A stretch of DNA of 64,000 bases from Pseudomonas chlororaphis (GCA_001023535.1 CP011020.1:3423734-3487733); one strand, 5' to 3'; positions 18,643 to 29,168 are shown, counted from the first letter of the stretch. The notes: generated by a model from the letters alone, not told the origin. Translations and numbers: made by a program.

Positions 18643-20331
18643 TCAGATGCGGAACTGGCCGACCAATTTGCCCAGGCGCTGGCCCAGCTCGTTGAGGCTG
18701 CGGGAGGTCTGGGCGCCGAGCTGGGTTTCGTCGGCAACATTGTCCACCGCGACGGCGATCTGATGCACGCTGCGGTTGATTTCCTCGGCCACCGCGGTCT
18801 GCTCTTCGGCGGCACTGGCGATCTGGGCGTTCATCGAGTTGATGGTGCCGATCAACTGCGCCATGGTGTCCAGGGACGCGCCCGCCTCGTTGGCCCGCAC
18901 CGACGTGCCGTCGCCGGCCTCGCTGGAGCGGCGCATCGCCTCCACGGCAGCATGGGTGCCTGATTGCAGGCGGTCGATCATGCCCTGAATTTCCTGGGTA
19001 CTTTGCTGGGTCCGGCTGGCCAGGGCCCGCACTTCATCGGCCACCACCGCGAAGCCACGCCCCGCCTCCCCGGCACGTGCGGCCTCGATGGCGGCGTTGA
19101 GGGCCAACAGGTTGGTCTGCTCGGCAATCGAACGAATCACCCCGAGCACGCTGACGATCGAGGACACGTCCTGTTGCAGGCTGTCCAGGGACACGCCGCT
19201 GCTGCGGATATCGTTCACCAACGCATGAATCTGCTGGATGCTACCGGCCACCACGCGCTTGGCCGACTGGCCTTCTTCGTCAGTCTGCTGGGCGGCGACG
19301 GCCGCGCCCTGGGCGCTGCGTGCCACTTCCTGGGCGGCCGAAGACATTTCGTTGATCGCCGTAGCGACCTGGTCGGTTTCGTGGCGCTGGCGCTCCATGG
19401 CCTGCTCCGAGCGCTGGGCCTGCTCGGACACTTGCGTCACCAGCCCGGTCAGTTGCGAAGTCATGTCGGTGATCTGCCGCACCAGGCCGTGGATCTTGTC
19501 GACGAAGCGGTTGAACGAACCGGCCAGTTGGCCGAGCTCATCCTGGCTGGTGATCGCCAGGCGCCGGGTCAGGTCGCCCTCGCCCGCCGCGATGTCATCG
19601 AGGTTGTCCTTCATCAGGTGCAGCGGCCGCAGGATGGTGTTCGCCAGCAGCAGGCCCACCACGGCAATCACCAGCAACACCACGGCGGCGATGCCGACGA
19701 TGCTCAGGATCACACCCTGCACGCGCTCATGGACCTTGGTCTCCACCAGGGCGACCTGGGCTTCGATGCCGTCCAGGTTGACCGAGCTGCCGACCGCCAT
19801 GTCCCACTTGGGCAGGTATTCGGTGTAGCCGAGCTTGGGCACCAGTTCCTGGCTGTTGGGCAGTGGCGAGCTGTATTCGAGGTAGTGGGTACCGTCCTTG
19901 GCGACTTTCACCAGGTCACGGTTGACGTAGACCCCATTGGGATCGCGGTTGTCCTTGAAACTCTTGCCCACGCCGTCGGCGCTGTTGGCCTTGAACAGGC
20001 GCACGGTCTCGGAGTCGTAGCCGAAGAAGTAGCCGTCCTTGCCGTAGCTGATGTTCGACAGGAGCTTGATCGCCTGGGCCCGCGCCTCGTTGTCACCGGC
20101 AGCGGCGGCATCGTACAGCGGCTTGATGGCGGTCAACCCCACCGCCACGTAGTTCTGCAGCGTCGCCTTGGCCTCCGCGAGCAGGCGTTCGCGCGTCTGC
20201 TGCACCTCTTTGCCGGCCTGCTCCGTGAGGATGAAGGCCGTGGTCAGGCTGATGATCACCGCAGACAACAGGACCGGCAGTATTGCCAGGGACAGGACTT
20301 TAGCCTTCAGGCTCAGGCGCATGCTGTTCAC
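18643..20331 (-). CDS. Methyl-accepting chemotaxis protein with a single Cache domain
   Basis: 562 residues. N-terminal TM (about 10-32), periplasmic sCache_2-type sensor (about 35-195; [14 protein letters not shown] and [13 protein letters not shown]), second TM (about 208-232), HAMP, then the cytoplasmic hairpin with the strictly conserved [20 protein letters not shown] tip. An alternative ATG lies nine bases further in. Gene order with the transporter and two-component system resembles the P. aeruginosa PA2652-PA2657 region, where PA2652 is a C4-dicarboxylate (malate) receptor. An organic-acid ligand is therefore a reasonable inference. Confidence 0.93.
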   Translation of the reverse strand: MNSMRLSLKAKVLSLAILPVLLSAVIISLTTAFILTEQAGKEVQQTRERLLAEAKATLQNYVAVGLTAIKPLYDAAAAGDNEARAQAIKLLSNISYGKDGYFFGYDSETVRLFKANSADGVGKSFKDNRDPNGVYVNRDLVKVAKDGTHYLEYSSPLPNSQELVPKLGYTEYLPKWDMAVGSSVNLDGIEAQVALVETKVHERVQGVILSIVGIAAVVLLVIAVVGLLLANTILRPLHLMKDNLDDIAAGEGDLTRRLAITSQDELGQLAGSFNRFVDKIHGLVRQITDMTSQLTGLVTQVSEQAQRSEQAMERQRHETDQVATAINEMSSAAQEVARSAQGAAVAAQQTDEEGQSAKRVVAGSIQQIHALVNDIRSSGVSLDSLQQDVSSIVSVLGVIRSIAEQTNLLALNAAIEAARAGEAGRGFAVVADEVRALASRTQQSTQEIQGMIDRLQSGTHAAVEAMRRSSEAGDGTSVRANEAGASLDTMAQLIGTINSMNAQIASAAEEQTAVAEEINRSVHQIAVAVDNVADETQLGAQTSRSLNELGQRLGKLVGQFRI

Positions 20332-20452
20332 TCTTGTTGGTGTTATTGGCGTGGTTAGCTGGGTTAGCGGCAGCGCACGGCAAAACTGTAGGACAAGGTG
20401 AAAAAGCTTGGCGCGAATGGTCTACCGATTTGTCATCGGATTTAATGGCCTC

Positions 20453-20545
20453 TTCGCGAGCAAGCCCGCTCCCACACTGGACTGCTGGCAGCACCTATTG
20501 GGTGTTCACAGCAGATCTTTTGTGGGAGCGGGCTTGCTCGCGAAG
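20453..20545. repeat. REP family A inverted pair
   Basis: Reverse unit at 20453-20480 and forward unit at 20519-20545, separated by about 40 bases, between the transporter and the chemoreceptor. Confidence 0.88.
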
Positions 20546-20580
20546 GGTTCGGCTCGGTCCTGAGCCTGTTTGAATATCCC

Positions 20581-21900
20581 TTACAACACCATCGCCGCCA
20601 CCCAACCAAACGCCAGCAAGGGCAGGTTGTAGTGGATGAAGGTCGGGACCACCGTGTCCCAGATATGATGGTGCTGGCCGTCGATGTTCAGGCCGGAGGT
20701 CGGGCCCAGGGTCGAGTCCGAGGCAGGCGAGCCGGCATCGCCCAGGGCACCGGCGGTGCCGACGATGCAGACGATCGCCAGTGGGCTGAAGCCCAGTTGC
20801 AGGCACAGCGGGACGAAGATCGTCGCGAGGATCGGCACCGTGGAGAACGACGAACCGATCCCCATGGTCACCAGCAGCCCGACCAGCAGCATCATCAGCG
20901 CACCGATCCCCTTGTTATGGCCGATCCAGGCCGCCGAGGCCTCCACCAGGCTCTGGACTTCACCCGTGGCCTTCATCACTTCGGCAAACCCCGAGGCGGC
21001 GATCATGATGAAGCCGATCATCGCCATCATCTTCATGCCTTCGGTGAACAGGTCGTCGGTCTCACGCCAACGCACCACCCCCGACAGGGAGAAAATCAGG
21101 AAGCCGACCAGGGCACCGATGATCATCGAGTCCACCAGCAACTGGATGGCGAACGCCGCCGCCACGGCCAACCCGGCCACCATCAGGCTCATCGGGTTGT
21201 AGCGCACCGCCACTTGCTCGACCCGGGCGATTTTCTTCAGGTCGTAGGCGCGTTTCTTGCGGTAGCTGAACAACGACAGCAACAAGCCGAACACCATGCC
21301 CAACGCCGGGATGCCCATGGCGTGGGTGACGTTGATGCCGCTGACGTCCACACCGCTGCGGGCGATGTTGGCGAGCAGGATTTCATTGAGAAAGATGTTG
21401 CCAAAGCCCACCGGCAAAAACATGTAGGGAGTGATCAGGCCGAAGGTCATGACGCAGGCGATCAACCGGCGATCGAGTTGCAGCTTGGTCAGCACATAGA
21501 GCAGCGGCGGCACCAGCAGCGGGATGAAGGCGATGTGGATCGGCAGGATGTTCTGCGAGGCGACCGCGACGGTGCCCAACAGGCCGATCAAGACCCATTT
21601 GACGCCGGACCCGCCGGCGGCGTCCTGACGGTCCACCATGGCCAGGGCTTTGTCCGCCAGGGCGTGGGCCATGCCGGATTTGGCAATCGCCACGGCGAAC
21701 GCGCCGAGCAACGCGTAGGACAGCGCCACCGTCGCACCACCCCCAAGGCCGGCGTTGAACGCCTTGAGCGTCGCGTCGATGCCCAAGCCCCCGGTCAAGC
21801 CCCCCACCAGCGCGCCAATGATCAGCGCGATTACCACATGCACACGAGACAAGCTGAGCACCAGCATGATGCCAACCGCGGCAATTACTGCATTTATCAT
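20581..21900 (-). CDS. Na+/H+ antiporter-family (NhaC-like) inner-membrane transporter
   Basis: 439 residues from [21 protein letters not shown] (ATG at 21900). The longer frame to 22170 reads through a REP and was rejected. About eleven hydrophobic segments are seen; [16 protein letters not shown] and the C-terminal [19 protein letters not shown] are conserved polar motifs of this family (YuiF-like). Some members carry amino acids rather than sodium, so the substrate is open. It resembles the PA2653 position next to the chemoreceptor. The REP cluster upstream separates it from the sensor-kinase operon. Confidence 0.85.
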   Translation of the reverse strand: MINAVIAAVGIMLVLSLSRVHVVIALIIGALVGGLTGGLGIDATLKAFNAGLGGGATVALSYALLGAFAVAIAKSGMAHALADKALAMVDRQDAAGGSGVKWVLIGLLGTVAVASQNILPIHIAFIPLLVPPLLYVLTKLQLDRRLIACVMTFGLITPYMFLPVGFGNIFLNEILLANIARSGVDVSGINVTHAMGIPALGMVFGLLLSLFSYRKKRAYDLKKIARVEQVAVRYNPMSLMVAGLAVAAAFAIQLLVDSMIIGALVGFLIFSLSGVVRWRETDDLFTEGMKMMAMIGFIMIAASGFAEVMKATGEVQSLVEASAAWIGHNKGIGALMMLLVGLLVTMGIGSSFSTVPILATIFVPLCLQLGFSPLAIVCIVGTAGALGDAGSPASDSTLGPTSGLNIDGQHHHIWDTVVPTFIHYNLPLLAFGWVAAMVL

Positions 21901-22033
21901 CGTTACCTCAAAGCACAGCGATGGAAAGCCACCGGACAAAAAGGGCGCGACTTTGCAGGAAGCGGCGGCAAGCTGCAAGGGCCAAGGTGGTGATTTGTGC
22001 CAGCCACAAAGCGCCGGGCCTCTCTCCGTCAAA

Positions 22034-22164
22034 TGTGGGAGCGGGCTTGCCCGCGAAGGCGGTGTATCAGCTAAACATTCATGACTGACACTGCGCTTTC
22101 GCGGGCAAGCCCGCTCCCACAGAGGGATTTGTGCCAGCCACAAAGGGCAAGCCCGCTCCCACAG
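22034..22164. repeat. REP family A cluster (inverted pair plus a partial unit)
   Basis: Forward unit at 22034, reverse unit ending near 22121, then a truncated reverse unit at 22145-22164. A 20-bp direct repeat beginning GATTTGTGCCAGCC flanks the pair (about 21992 and 22128). Confidence 0.85.
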
Positions 22165-22179
22165 TGGCAAGTGCAGGCT

Positions 22180-23493
22180 TCAGCGCTTGGACAGTTCGAT
22201 CACCACCTTCAACCCACCCCACTCACTGGCGTCCAACACCAGCCTGCCGCCCCAGCTGTCGACGATGTCGCGCACGATCCCCAGCCCGAGGCCGTGGCCA
22301 TCGGTCTGTTCATCCAGCCGTGTGCCGCGGCTGAACACCTGGTCGCGGCGGTCTTCAGGGATGCCTGGGCCGTCGTCTTCCACGGCCAGGCTGAATCCCC
22401 CGGCCGTCTCGGTCACCGTTAGGCGCACTTCGGCGTCGGCCCATTTGCAGGCGTTATCCAGCAGGTTGCCCAGCAGTTCCAGCAGGTCCTCGCGGTCCCA
22501 TGGCAGGTGCAGGCCAGGAGGGCCGAGGTAACTTAAATGCAAGTGTTCGCCGTGGATCATATTGAGCGTCGCCAGCAGGCCAGGCAGTTCGGCGTCGCAA
22601 TCGAGGTGGGCGCCGGGCAACGCATCGCCGGCCAACCGGGCGCGATTGAGCTCACGGTTCAGGCGCTGGCGTACCTGCTCCAGTTGCTCAAGCAACAGCT
22701 TGCGCAACTCGGGGTGTGGATCGAGTTTCTCGTTCGACGCCAGGCTCTGCAGCACCGCCAAGGGTGTTTTCAAGGCATGGCCGAGATTGCCCAGGGCATT
22801 GCGCGAGCGTTTGAGGCTGTCCTCGGTGTGGGCCAGCAGATGGTTGATCTGCGCCACCAACGGTTCCAGCTCGCGCGGAACCTGCTCGTCGAGCTGTGAA
22901 CGCTGGCCGCGTTGCAACTGCGCAATCTGCTCCCGGGCCCGGTCCAACGGGCGCAAGGCCCGACGCACGGTGAGGCGTTGCAGCAACAGGATCAGCAGCA
23001 GCCCCGCCAACCCCAGGCCCAGGCCGATCTGCTGCATCCGGCGGAAACTGTCGCGCACGGGGGTGTAGTCCTGAGCGACGCTGATGGAGATCGCCTGGCC
23101 CAGGCGCCGGTAATCGGTGCGCAACACCAGCAGCTTCTGGCCCTCGGGGCCCAGTTGCAGGTTGCTGTGCAGGCCCGGATGGTCGAGCCGGGGCAGTTCC
23201 TGGTCCCACAGCGAGCGGGAACGCCAGTGGGCATCGGCAAAATCGATGCGAAAGTAATGCCCGGAAAACGGCCGCTGGTAGGCCGGCGACAAGCGTCGCT
23301 CATCCAGTTGCAGGCCCTGCGGGCCACGCACCAGCGCCACCAGCAGGTTCTCGCTGTCGTTGCGCAACCCGGCTTCCAGGTAACGCTGCAAACCCAACTC
23401 GAACAGCCACAGGCTGGTTTGGGCCAGGACCAGGCCCACCACCACCATCACACCGATCAGGCCCAGGCTCAGGCGGCGCTGGATGGATCTCAC
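22180..23493 (-). CDS. Sensor histidine kinase (PhoQ-like architecture)
   Basis: 437 residues: TM1 (about 8-30), periplasmic sensor (about 31-155), TM2 (about 157-175), HAMP-like linker, HisKA with the phosphorylatable His in NLGHALKTPLAVLQ (about 249), and HATPase with N-box LLGNLLDNACKWA and G-boxes DDGPGIPE and GHGLGLGIV. Last gene of a four-gene operon, ten bases after its response regulator. The locus resembles PA2656-PA2657 (CarSR, calcium-responsive) of P. aeruginosa. The ligand is not proven by sequence. Confidence 0.93.
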   Translation of the reverse strand: MRSIQRRLSLGLIGVMVVVGLVLAQTSLWLFELGLQRYLEAGLRNDSENLLVALVRGPQGLQLDERRLSPAYQRPFSGHYFRIDFADAHWRSRSLWDQELPRLDHPGLHSNLQLGPEGQKLLVLRTDYRRLGQAISISVAQDYTPVRDSFRRMQQIGLGLGLAGLLLILLLQRLTVRRALRPLDRAREQIAQLQRGQRSQLDEQVPRELEPLVAQINHLLAHTEDSLKRSRNALGNLGHALKTPLAVLQSLASNEKLDPHPELRKLLLEQLEQVRQRLNRELNRARLAGDALPGAHLDCDAELPGLLATLNMIHGEHLHLSYLGPPGLHLPWDREDLLELLGNLLDNACKWADAEVRLTVTETAGGFSLAVEDDGPGIPEDRRDQVFSRGTRLDEQTDGHGLGLGIVRDIVDSWGGRLVLDASEWGGLKVVIELSKR

Positions 23494-23503
23494 GGCAGGT
23501 CGC

Positions 23504-24172
23504 TCATTGGGCCTGCCCGCCGAACAGGTAACCCTGGCCGCGACGGGTTTCGATCACGCTGCGGCCCAGTTTGCGTCGCAAGTGATTGACATGGACCTCC
23601 AGCACATTGGAATCGCGCTCGGTCTCACCGTCATACAGGTGCTCGGCGAGATGACTCTTGGACAGGATCTGCTCGGGGTGCAGCATGAAATAGCGCAGCA
23701 GCCGAAACTCGGCGGCGGTCAACTGGATGTCGGTGCCGTCGCGGATCACGCATTGACGCCCCTCGTCCAAGTGCAGCCCGGCGGCCTGGAGCGTCGGCTG
23801 GTTGAACTGGCCATGGGAGCGACGCAGCAGCGCCTGGATCCGCAGGTGCAGTTCTTCGGGATGAAAAGGCTTGGTCAGGTAATCGTCGGCCCCGGCCTTG
23901 AGGCCTTCGATGCGCTCGGCCCACGAGCCGCGGGCGGTCAGGATCAGCACCGGCGTGGCCAGGCCACCGGCACGCCATTGGGCCAGGACCTCCAGGCCCG
24001 GCACGCCCGGCAGGCCCAGGTCGAGGATGATCAGGTCATAGGGCTCGCTGCTGCCTTGATACACCGCGTCGCGCCCATCGGCGAGCCAATCGACGGCGTA
24101 ACCCTGCCGTGTCAGCCCGGCCATCAGCTCGTCGGCCAAGGGAACGTGATCTTCCACCAGAAGCAGGCGCAT
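23504..24172 (-). CDS. OmpR/PhoB-family response regulator
   Basis: 222 residues. Receiver domain 1-115 with the phospho-Asp in [10 protein letters not shown] (about 51), acidic pair VEDH and Lys in [13 protein letters not shown]-terminal winged helix (about 130-218; [33 protein letters not shown]). Its ATG overlaps the stop of the PepSY gene upstream (TGATG), so the two are translationally coupled. Cognate partner of the kinase that follows. Confidence 0.95.
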   Translation of the reverse strand: MRLLLVEDHVPLADELMAGLTRQGYAVDWLADGRDAVYQGSSEPYDLIILDLGLPGVPGLEVLAQWRAGGLATPVLILTARGSWAERIEGLKAGADDYLTKPFHPEELHLRIQALLRRSHGQFNQPTLQAAGLHLDEGRQCVIRDGTDIQLTAAEFRLLRYFMLHPEQILSKSHLAEHLYDGETERDSNVLEVHVNHLRRKLGRSVIETRRGQGYLFGGQAQ

Positions 24173-24483
24173 CAGTCTTCCTTATCTTTGAGTAAACGGC
24201 CGGTCGCGGCCTCCAGGTCCAGCTCGCGCACGACGCCGTCGGTGTCCAGCAGCTCGACCTCGTAAATAAAGACGCCGTGCTTTTCTTCCAGCTCGGCCTC
24301 CAGCAATTTGGCCCCGGGATGACGGTCCAGCGCCTGTTGCAGCAGTTGCTCCAGCGGCAGGATCACGCCCTGCTGGCGCAGTTGCAGGGCTTCGTCCTGG
24401 TCCAGGTCCCGGGCCACCACCACCGAACAGACCGCCAGCAGCGCCAGCGCCCAGCGGCTGCGGGCGCGTAAATTAAGCTTCAT
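24172..24483 (-). CDS. PepSY-domain small secreted protein, copy 1
   Basis: 103 residues with an N-terminal signal-like segment ([20 protein letters not shown]) and a PepSY domain ([29 protein letters not shown]). PepSY proteins often act as periplasmic inhibitors or sensors linked to two-component systems. Overlaps both neighbours by one base (TAATG at the start, TGATG at the end). Similar in size and layout to the adjacent gene, probably by old duplication. Confidence 0.9.
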   Translation of the reverse strand: MKLNLRARSRWALALLAVCSVVVARDLDQDEALQLRQQGVILPLEQLLQQALDRHPGAKLLEAELEEKHGVFIYEVELLDTDGVVRELDLEAATGRLLKDKED

Positions 24484-24791
24484 TACGTATCCTGATGATT
24501 CTTGAGTACCTTGCCGGTGACGGCGTCCAATTCCAGGTCCCAGTCGATGCCTTGGGGATCGCGCAGCTCTACCTGGTAAATGTACTTGCCGTACTCCTCT
24601 TCCAGCTCGGAGTCGGTGACGGTGGCACCCGGGTGTTCGGCCAGGGCGGCGGCGTCGAGTTTTTCAAAGCTCAGGATGGTACCAGCGTCTTGCAGCTTGC
24701 GGGACTCATCGGCCCCCAAGTCGCGAGCGTGAGCCAGGCCCGCGTTGAAGGCCATGAGGGTCGCGATGAATAAGGCAGTCAGGCGGTTCAT
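24483..24791 (-). CDS. PepSY-domain small secreted protein, copy 2
   Basis: 102 residues from MNRLTALFIATLMAFNAGLA (signal peptide, cleavage near AHA-RD) to a PepSY core (KYIYQVELRDPQGIDWDLELDAVTGKVL). First gene of the operon PepSY-PepSY-regulator-kinase. An ATG further upstream in a REP was rejected; the AGGAGA in front of 24791 supports this start. Confidence 0.9.
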   Translation of the reverse strand: MNRLTALFIATLMAFNAGLAHARDLGADESRKLQDAGTILSFEKLDAAALAEHPGATVTDSELEEEYGKYIYQVELRDPQGIDWDLELDAVTGKVLKNHQDT

Positions 24792-24890
24792 GGGTTGTCT
24801 CCTTTTTATAGTCGTCACCTTGGAACTGTATCGGGGTGAACTTAACTGAAACTGAATTGCCATCATCGAACCCAGGTCAAGGTCGCGATC

Positions 24891-24983
24891 CTGTGGGAGC
24901 GGGCTTGCTCGCAAAGGCGTCAGTACATCCAACATCGATGCAAGCTGGCCCACCCCATTCGCGAGCAAGCCCGCTCCCACAGA
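24891..24983. repeat. REP family A inverted pair
   Basis: Forward unit at 24891 and reverse unit ending at 24983 in the intergenic region between the PepSY operon and the divergent patatin gene. Confidence 0.88.
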
Positions 24984-25031
24984 TAGCGTGTGTCGCTATA
25001 ATCCTTCGCTTGCCCAAGTCACGAGACCGGT

Positions 25032-26111
25032 ATGACAGCCATCCACATCAAGTTCCCCGCCCTCACCCTCAAGGCCGGCCCTCGTGCGCTCGCACGCATC
25101 CGCCAGGCCGGCCTGAATGCCGCCGACGTCGGCACGTTGCCAGGTGCCGCCGGGGGCCCGAAAGCCCTGGGGATCCAGGGGCTGGACCTGGCGCTGTTCG
25201 GCGAGTGGCTGCCTGCCGCGCCCCGGGAACGCTCGCTGATCGGGGCCTCGGTGGGTTCCTGGCGCTTCGCCAGTGCCTGCCTGCCGGATGCCGCCGAGGG
25301 GATCCGACGCCTGGGCACCTTGTACAACGAACAGAGCTTCGCCAAGGGCGTGACCATGGCCGGCGTCAGCCAGAGCTCGCAACGCATGCTCGACGACCTG
25401 CTCGAAGGCCGCGACAACACTATCCTCGAAACCCCGCACTACCGGCTCAACATCATGGTGGTCAAGAGCCACGGCTGGCTGGCACAGGACCATCGCGGGC
25501 GACTGGGCCTGGGGTTATCGTCGGTGATTGCCGACAACCTGCGCGGCCGTGCAAGGCTTTCAAGGCACTTCGAACGCCTGATCATCCACGACCCGCGCCG
25601 GGCTCCGCCGCTGCATCCGCTGGAGGACTTTCCGTCCCGCTTCGTGCCGCTGGACGCCTCGAACCTGCGCCAGGCGCTGCTGGCATCGGGCTCGATCCCG
25701 ATGGTGATGCAGGGGGTGCGCGACCTGCCCGGTGCCGGCGCCGGCACCTATCGCGACGGCGGCCTGCTGGATTATCACCTCGACCTACCCTACAGCGGCA
25801 ACGACATCGTGCTGTACCCGCACTTCACTGACCGGGTGATCCCCGGCTGGTTCGACAAAGGCCTGCCTTGGCGTCGGGCCAGCGTCGAACGCCTGCAGGA
25901 CGTGCTGTTACTGGCGCCGTCACGGGAATACCTGGCTCGCCTGCCCTACGGTAAACTGCCAGACCGTAACGATTTCAAGCGTTTCATGGGCGATGACCCG
26001 AGCCGCCGCACCTACTGGCGCAAGGCGATGGACGAGAGTCGCCGCCTCGGTGACGAGTTTCTCGAGCTGACCGCCAACGGTGGCCTGGCCGAGCGATTGC
26101 TGACCCTTTAG
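25032..26111 (+). CDS. Patatin-like phospholipase
   Basis: 359-residue serine acyl hydrolase with the patatin Ser-Asp dyad. The oxyanion loop is GAAGGPKALG (about 38-47), the nucleophile elbow GASVGSW (about 73-79), and the Asp lies in YRDGGLLDYH (about 239). No signal peptide. Members of this family cleave phospholipids or other acyl esters; the substrate and cell location are unknown. Monocistronic; queD follows after 83 bases on the same strand. Confidence 0.88.
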   Translation: MTAIHIKFPALTLKAGPRALARIRQAGLNAADVGTLPGAAGGPKALGIQGLDLALFGEWLPAAPRERSLIGASVGSWRFASACLPDAAEGIRRLGTLYNEQSFAKGVTMAGVSQSSQRMLDDLLEGRDNTILETPHYRLNIMVVKSHGWLAQDHRGRLGLGLSSVIADNLRGRARLSRHFERLIIHDPRRAPPLHPLEDFPSRFVPLDASNLRQALLASGSIPMVMQGVRDLPGAGAGTYRDGGLLDYHLDLPYSGNDIVLYPHFTDRVIPGWFDKGLPWRRASVERLQDVLLLAPSREYLARLPYGKLPDRNDFKRFMGDDPSRRTYWRKAMDESRRLGDEFLELTANGGLAERLLTL

Positions 26112-26194
26112 TCAGCATGGCCGCGCACCACCGTTGGCAACCTGATAAACTGCGCCGCCTGCCTCGCGACTGATCTTTCAAAGAGCCCGAACCT

Positions 26195-26551
26195 GTGGAA
26201 ATTTTCAAAGAATTCACCTTCGAATCCGCCCACCGCCTGCCCCACGTGCCGGACGGCCACAAGTGCGGGCGCCTTCACGGGCATTCGTTCAAGGTGGCGA
26301 TCCACCTGAGCGGCGACATCGACCCGCATACCGGGTGGATCCGCGACTTTTCAGAGATCAAGGCGATCTTCAAGCCGCTCTACGAGCGTCTGGACCACAA
26401 CTACCTCAATGACATCCCCGGCCTGGAAAACCCCACCAGCGAAGTCCTGGCCAAGTGGATCTGGAACGAGCTGAAGCCATTGCTGCCGGAACTCAGCGCG
26501 ATTCGCATCCATGAAACCTGCACCAGCGGCTGCATCTATCACGGCGAGTGA
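26195..26551 (+). CDS. queD: 6-carboxy-5,6,7,8-tetrahydropterin synthase QueD
   Basis: 118 residues starting with GTG (translated [18 protein letters not shown]). The enzyme turns dihydroneopterin triphosphate into carboxytetrahydropterin in queuosine/7-deazaguanine synthesis. Zinc ligands are the His of SAHRL and the HGH of RLHGHSFK, with the catalytic Cys in [17 protein letters not shown] and [10 protein letters not shown] complete the PTPS/QueD family signature. The other que genes are not nearby. Confidence 0.94.
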   Translation: MEIFKEFTFESAHRLPHVPDGHKCGRLHGHSFKVAIHLSGDIDPHTGWIRDFSEIKAIFKPLYERLDHNYLNDIPGLENPTSEVLAKWIWNELKPLLPELSAIRIHETCTSGCIYHGE

Positions 26552-26566
26552 CCCCACGCTGTTCCC

Positions 26567-26698
26567 GTGGCGAGGGAGCTTGCTCCCGCTGGGCCGCGAA
26601 GCGGCCCTTAAGCCTGGGGCTGCGTCGTCAGGTCGATCGTTGTCGCCGCTTTCGGGGCTGCTGCGCAGCCCAACGGGAGCAAGCTCCCTCGCCACAAC
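26567..26698. repeat. REP family B inverted pair
   Basis: Family B unit GTGGCGAGGGAGCTTGCTCC followed by CGC at 26567, and its inverse ending at 26698, with about 85 bases between. The interior holds GGGCCGCGAAGCGGCCC and GGGGCTGCTGCGCAGCCC sub-hairpins. Confidence 0.88.
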
Positions 26699-26767
26699 TG
26701 TGCTCTCCTGCCATCCTGCATTGGCCTATGCTCTACCCCCTGAACCCTTCTCGGCGGAGCATCGACC

Positions 26768-27619
26768 ATGACCGACTGGCAGCTGGATCAGGTATACGAC
26801 TTCAACGGACATTCCATTCGCTACGCCATCCAGGGTGACGGGCCACCGCTGGTGTTTGTCCATGGAACGCCCTTCTCGTCCTATGTGTGGCACCGGATCG
26901 CCCCGCTCTTCTTTTCCACCCACCGGGTGCATTACTTCGACCTGTTGGGCTACGGCCAATCCGCGCAACCCGATGCCGATGTGTCCCTCGGCGTGCAGAA
27001 CCCATTGCTCGCGCAGTTGCTGGCGCACTGGGGCTTGGACTGCCCGGATGTGGTGGCCCATGACTTCGGCGGCGCCACCGCGCTGCGCACGCATCTGCTC
27101 AATGGTAAGAACTACCGCAGCCTGACGCTGATCGACCCGGTGGCGCTATCGCCCTGGGGCTCGCCTTTCGTGCAGCATGTTCGTCAGCACGAAGCGGCCT
27201 TTAGCGGCCTGCCCGATTACATCCAGCGGGCCATCGTGCCGACCTATATCCGCGGCGCGATCGAACGGGACATCCCGGACCGGGAGCTGGCGCCCTACGT
27301 CCAGCCCTGGCTCGGCGAGACCGGCCAGGCGGCGTTCTATCGACAGATCGCGCAAATGGACGAGCGCTACACCCGCGAAGTCGAGGGGTTGTACACCAGC
27401 GTACGTTGCCCGACGCAGATTCTCTGGGGAGAGAATGACCAATGGATCCCCATCGAACGCGGCCAGGCCCTGCAACGGTTGATTCCGGGCGCACAACTGC
27501 TGCCCGTCCCCAATGCCGGGCACCTTGTCCAGGAGGACGCGCCAGAGGCGATCGTGGCCGCGGTGTTGCGATATATAGGCGCCAATGCGGACACCCCGGT
27601 GTCCGGGACGCGGGGCTGA
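26768..27619 (+). CDS. Alpha/beta hydrolase with Asp nucleophile (epoxide hydrolase/dehalogenase-like)
   Basis: 283 residues. HGTPFSSYVWHR (about 33) forms the oxyanion loop, VAHDFGGATA (about 97) has Asp instead of Ser at the nucleophile elbow, GENDQWIP supplies the acid and PNAGHLVQED the His. An Asp nucleophile is typical of haloalkane dehalogenases and epoxide hydrolases. The Trp that follows the Asp in dehalogenases is Phe here, so halide release is not assured. The gene lies 128 bases upstream of the cytosine deaminase gene and may be cotranscribed. Confidence 0.85.
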   Translation: MTDWQLDQVYDFNGHSIRYAIQGDGPPLVFVHGTPFSSYVWHRIAPLFFSTHRVHYFDLLGYGQSAQPDADVSLGVQNPLLAQLLAHWGLDCPDVVAHDFGGATALRTHLLNGKNYRSLTLIDPVALSPWGSPFVQHVRQHEAAFSGLPDYIQRAIVPTYIRGAIERDIPDRELAPYVQPWLGETGQAAFYRQIAQMDERYTREVEGLYTSVRCPTQILWGENDQWIPIERGQALQRLIPGAQLLPVPNAGHLVQEDAPEAIVAAVLRYIGANADTPVSGTRG

Positions 27620-27747
27620 CCGTCGCGCGCGCGATGTACTGCCGTAAAGGGCACTCGCCACTCTCTGGCGTATGTGCTATTGATCAGCGCCATGGGGGCT
27701 CGCTCCGCTGACGCGCCACTCCAAGACCTCTGAAAGGGACTCGCCTG

Positions 27748-28995
27748 ATGCACATCATCAACGCCCGCCTGCGCAACCACGAAGGCTTGCATGAACTGCA
27801 CCTGGAAAATGGCCTGATTGCCAGCATCGCCCGCCAGACCGAGGCCCCCAGCCTGGGCCCCCAGGACCTCGATGCTGGCGGTAACCTGGTGGTGCCGCCC
27901 TTCGTCGAGCCGCACATTCACCTGGACGCCACCCTCACCGCCGGCGAGCCGCGCTGGAACATGAGCGGCACGCTGTTCGAAGGCATCGAGTGCTGGGGCG
28001 AACGCAAGGCCACCATCACCGAGGAAGACACCCGGACCCGCGCGCGCAAAACCCTCCAGGCCCTCGCCGCCCACGGCATTCAGCATGTGCGCACCCACGT
28101 CGATGTCACCGATCCCCAGCTCACCGCCCTCAAGGCGATGTTGCAGGTGCGCGAAGAGAACCGCCATTTGGTCGATATGCAAATCGTCGCGTTCCCCCAG
28201 GAAGGCATCGAGTCCTACCGCAACGGCCGCGAGTTGATGGAAGAAGCGATCCGCATGGGCGCCGACGTGGTGGGGGGCATCCCGCACTTCGAGTACACCC
28301 GCGACCAGGGCGTCAGTTCAGTGAAATTTTTGATGGACCTGGCCGAACGCACCGGTTGCCTGGTGGATGTGCATTGCGACGAAACCGACGACCCGCACTC
28401 GCGCTTCCTCGAAGTGCTGGCCGAGGAAGCTCGCAGCCGCGACATGGGCGCTCTAGTCACCGCCAGCCACACCACCGCCATGGGCTCCTACGACAACGCC
28501 TACTGCGCCAAACTGTTCCGGCTACTCGGGCACTCGGGCATCAGCTTCGTGTCCTGCCCCACCGAGAGCATCCACCTGCAAGGCCGCTTCGACACCTTTC
28601 CCAAGCGCCGCGGCGTCACGCGGGTCAACGAACTGCTCGAAGCCGGGATGAACGTGTGCTTTGGCCAGGATTCGATCGTCGACCCGTGGTACCCCCTGGG
28701 CAACGGCAACATCCTGCGGGTACTGGAAGCCGGGCTGCACATCTGCCACATGCTCGGCTACCGCAACCTGCAGAGCGCCCTCGACCTGGTCACCGACAAC
28801 AGCGCCAAGGCCATGGCCCTGGGCGAGCGCTACGGGCTGGAACCCGGACGCCCGGCGAACCTGCTGATCCTCTCGGCCGACAGTGACTACGAAGTGATCC
28901 GCAGCCAGGGCTTGCCGCTCTACTCGATTCGCCAGGGTGAAGTGCTGATGAAGCGGCAGATGCCGGTGGTGGAATTCGGAACGCAGTTGGACTGA
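27748..28995 (+). CDS. codA: Cytosine deaminase CodA
   Basis: 415-residue amidohydrolase converting cytosine to uracil. Metal ligands are visible as EPHIHLD (about 54), VDVHCDET (about 206), TASHTTAM and FGQDSIVDPW with the catalytic Asp. Length and motifs follow E. coli CodA. The usual partner permease codB is not adjacent. Other amidohydrolase substrates such as creatinine or isoguanine cannot be excluded. Confidence 0.9.
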   Translation: MHIINARLRNHEGLHELHLENGLIASIARQTEAPSLGPQDLDAGGNLVVPPFVEPHIHLDATLTAGEPRWNMSGTLFEGIECWGERKATITEEDTRTRARKTLQALAAHGIQHVRTHVDVTDPQLTALKAMLQVREENRHLVDMQIVAFPQEGIESYRNGRELMEEAIRMGADVVGGIPHFEYTRDQGVSSVKFLMDLAERTGCLVDVHCDETDDPHSRFLEVLAEEARSRDMGALVTASHTTAMGSYDNAYCAKLFRLLGHSGISFVSCPTESIHLQGRFDTFPKRRGVTRVNELLEAGMNVCFGQDSIVDPWYPLGNGNILRVLEAGLHICHMLGYRNLQSALDLVTDNSAKAMALGERYGLEPGRPANLLILSADSDYEVIRSQGLPLYSIRQGEVLMKRQMPVVEFGTQLD

Positions 28996-29008
28996 CCTCT
29001 GATGCCGT

Positions 29009-29168
29009 CCCGTGGGAGCGAGCTTGCTCGCGATGGCGGTCTATCAATTGATACTGGGGTGACTGATCCGGCGCTATCGCGAGCAAGCTCGCTCCCACAG
29101 GGGTTCAGCGTTGTACATCAGATTGATGACTACTGAAGATCCACTGTGGGAGCGAGCCTGCTCGCGAT
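29009..29168. repeat. REP family A cluster (GAGC variant, three units)
   Basis: Forward unit at 29011, reverse unit near 29075-29100, and a second forward unit at 29144-29168, all with GAGCGAGC in place of GAGCGGGC. It follows codA. Confidence 0.88.

Noticed and set aside
24836..25831. Plus-strand 331-residue frame upstream of and overlapping the patatin gene
   Set aside because: It begins in a REP and overlaps a clear patatin gene in another frame; Arg/Pro-rich without domains.
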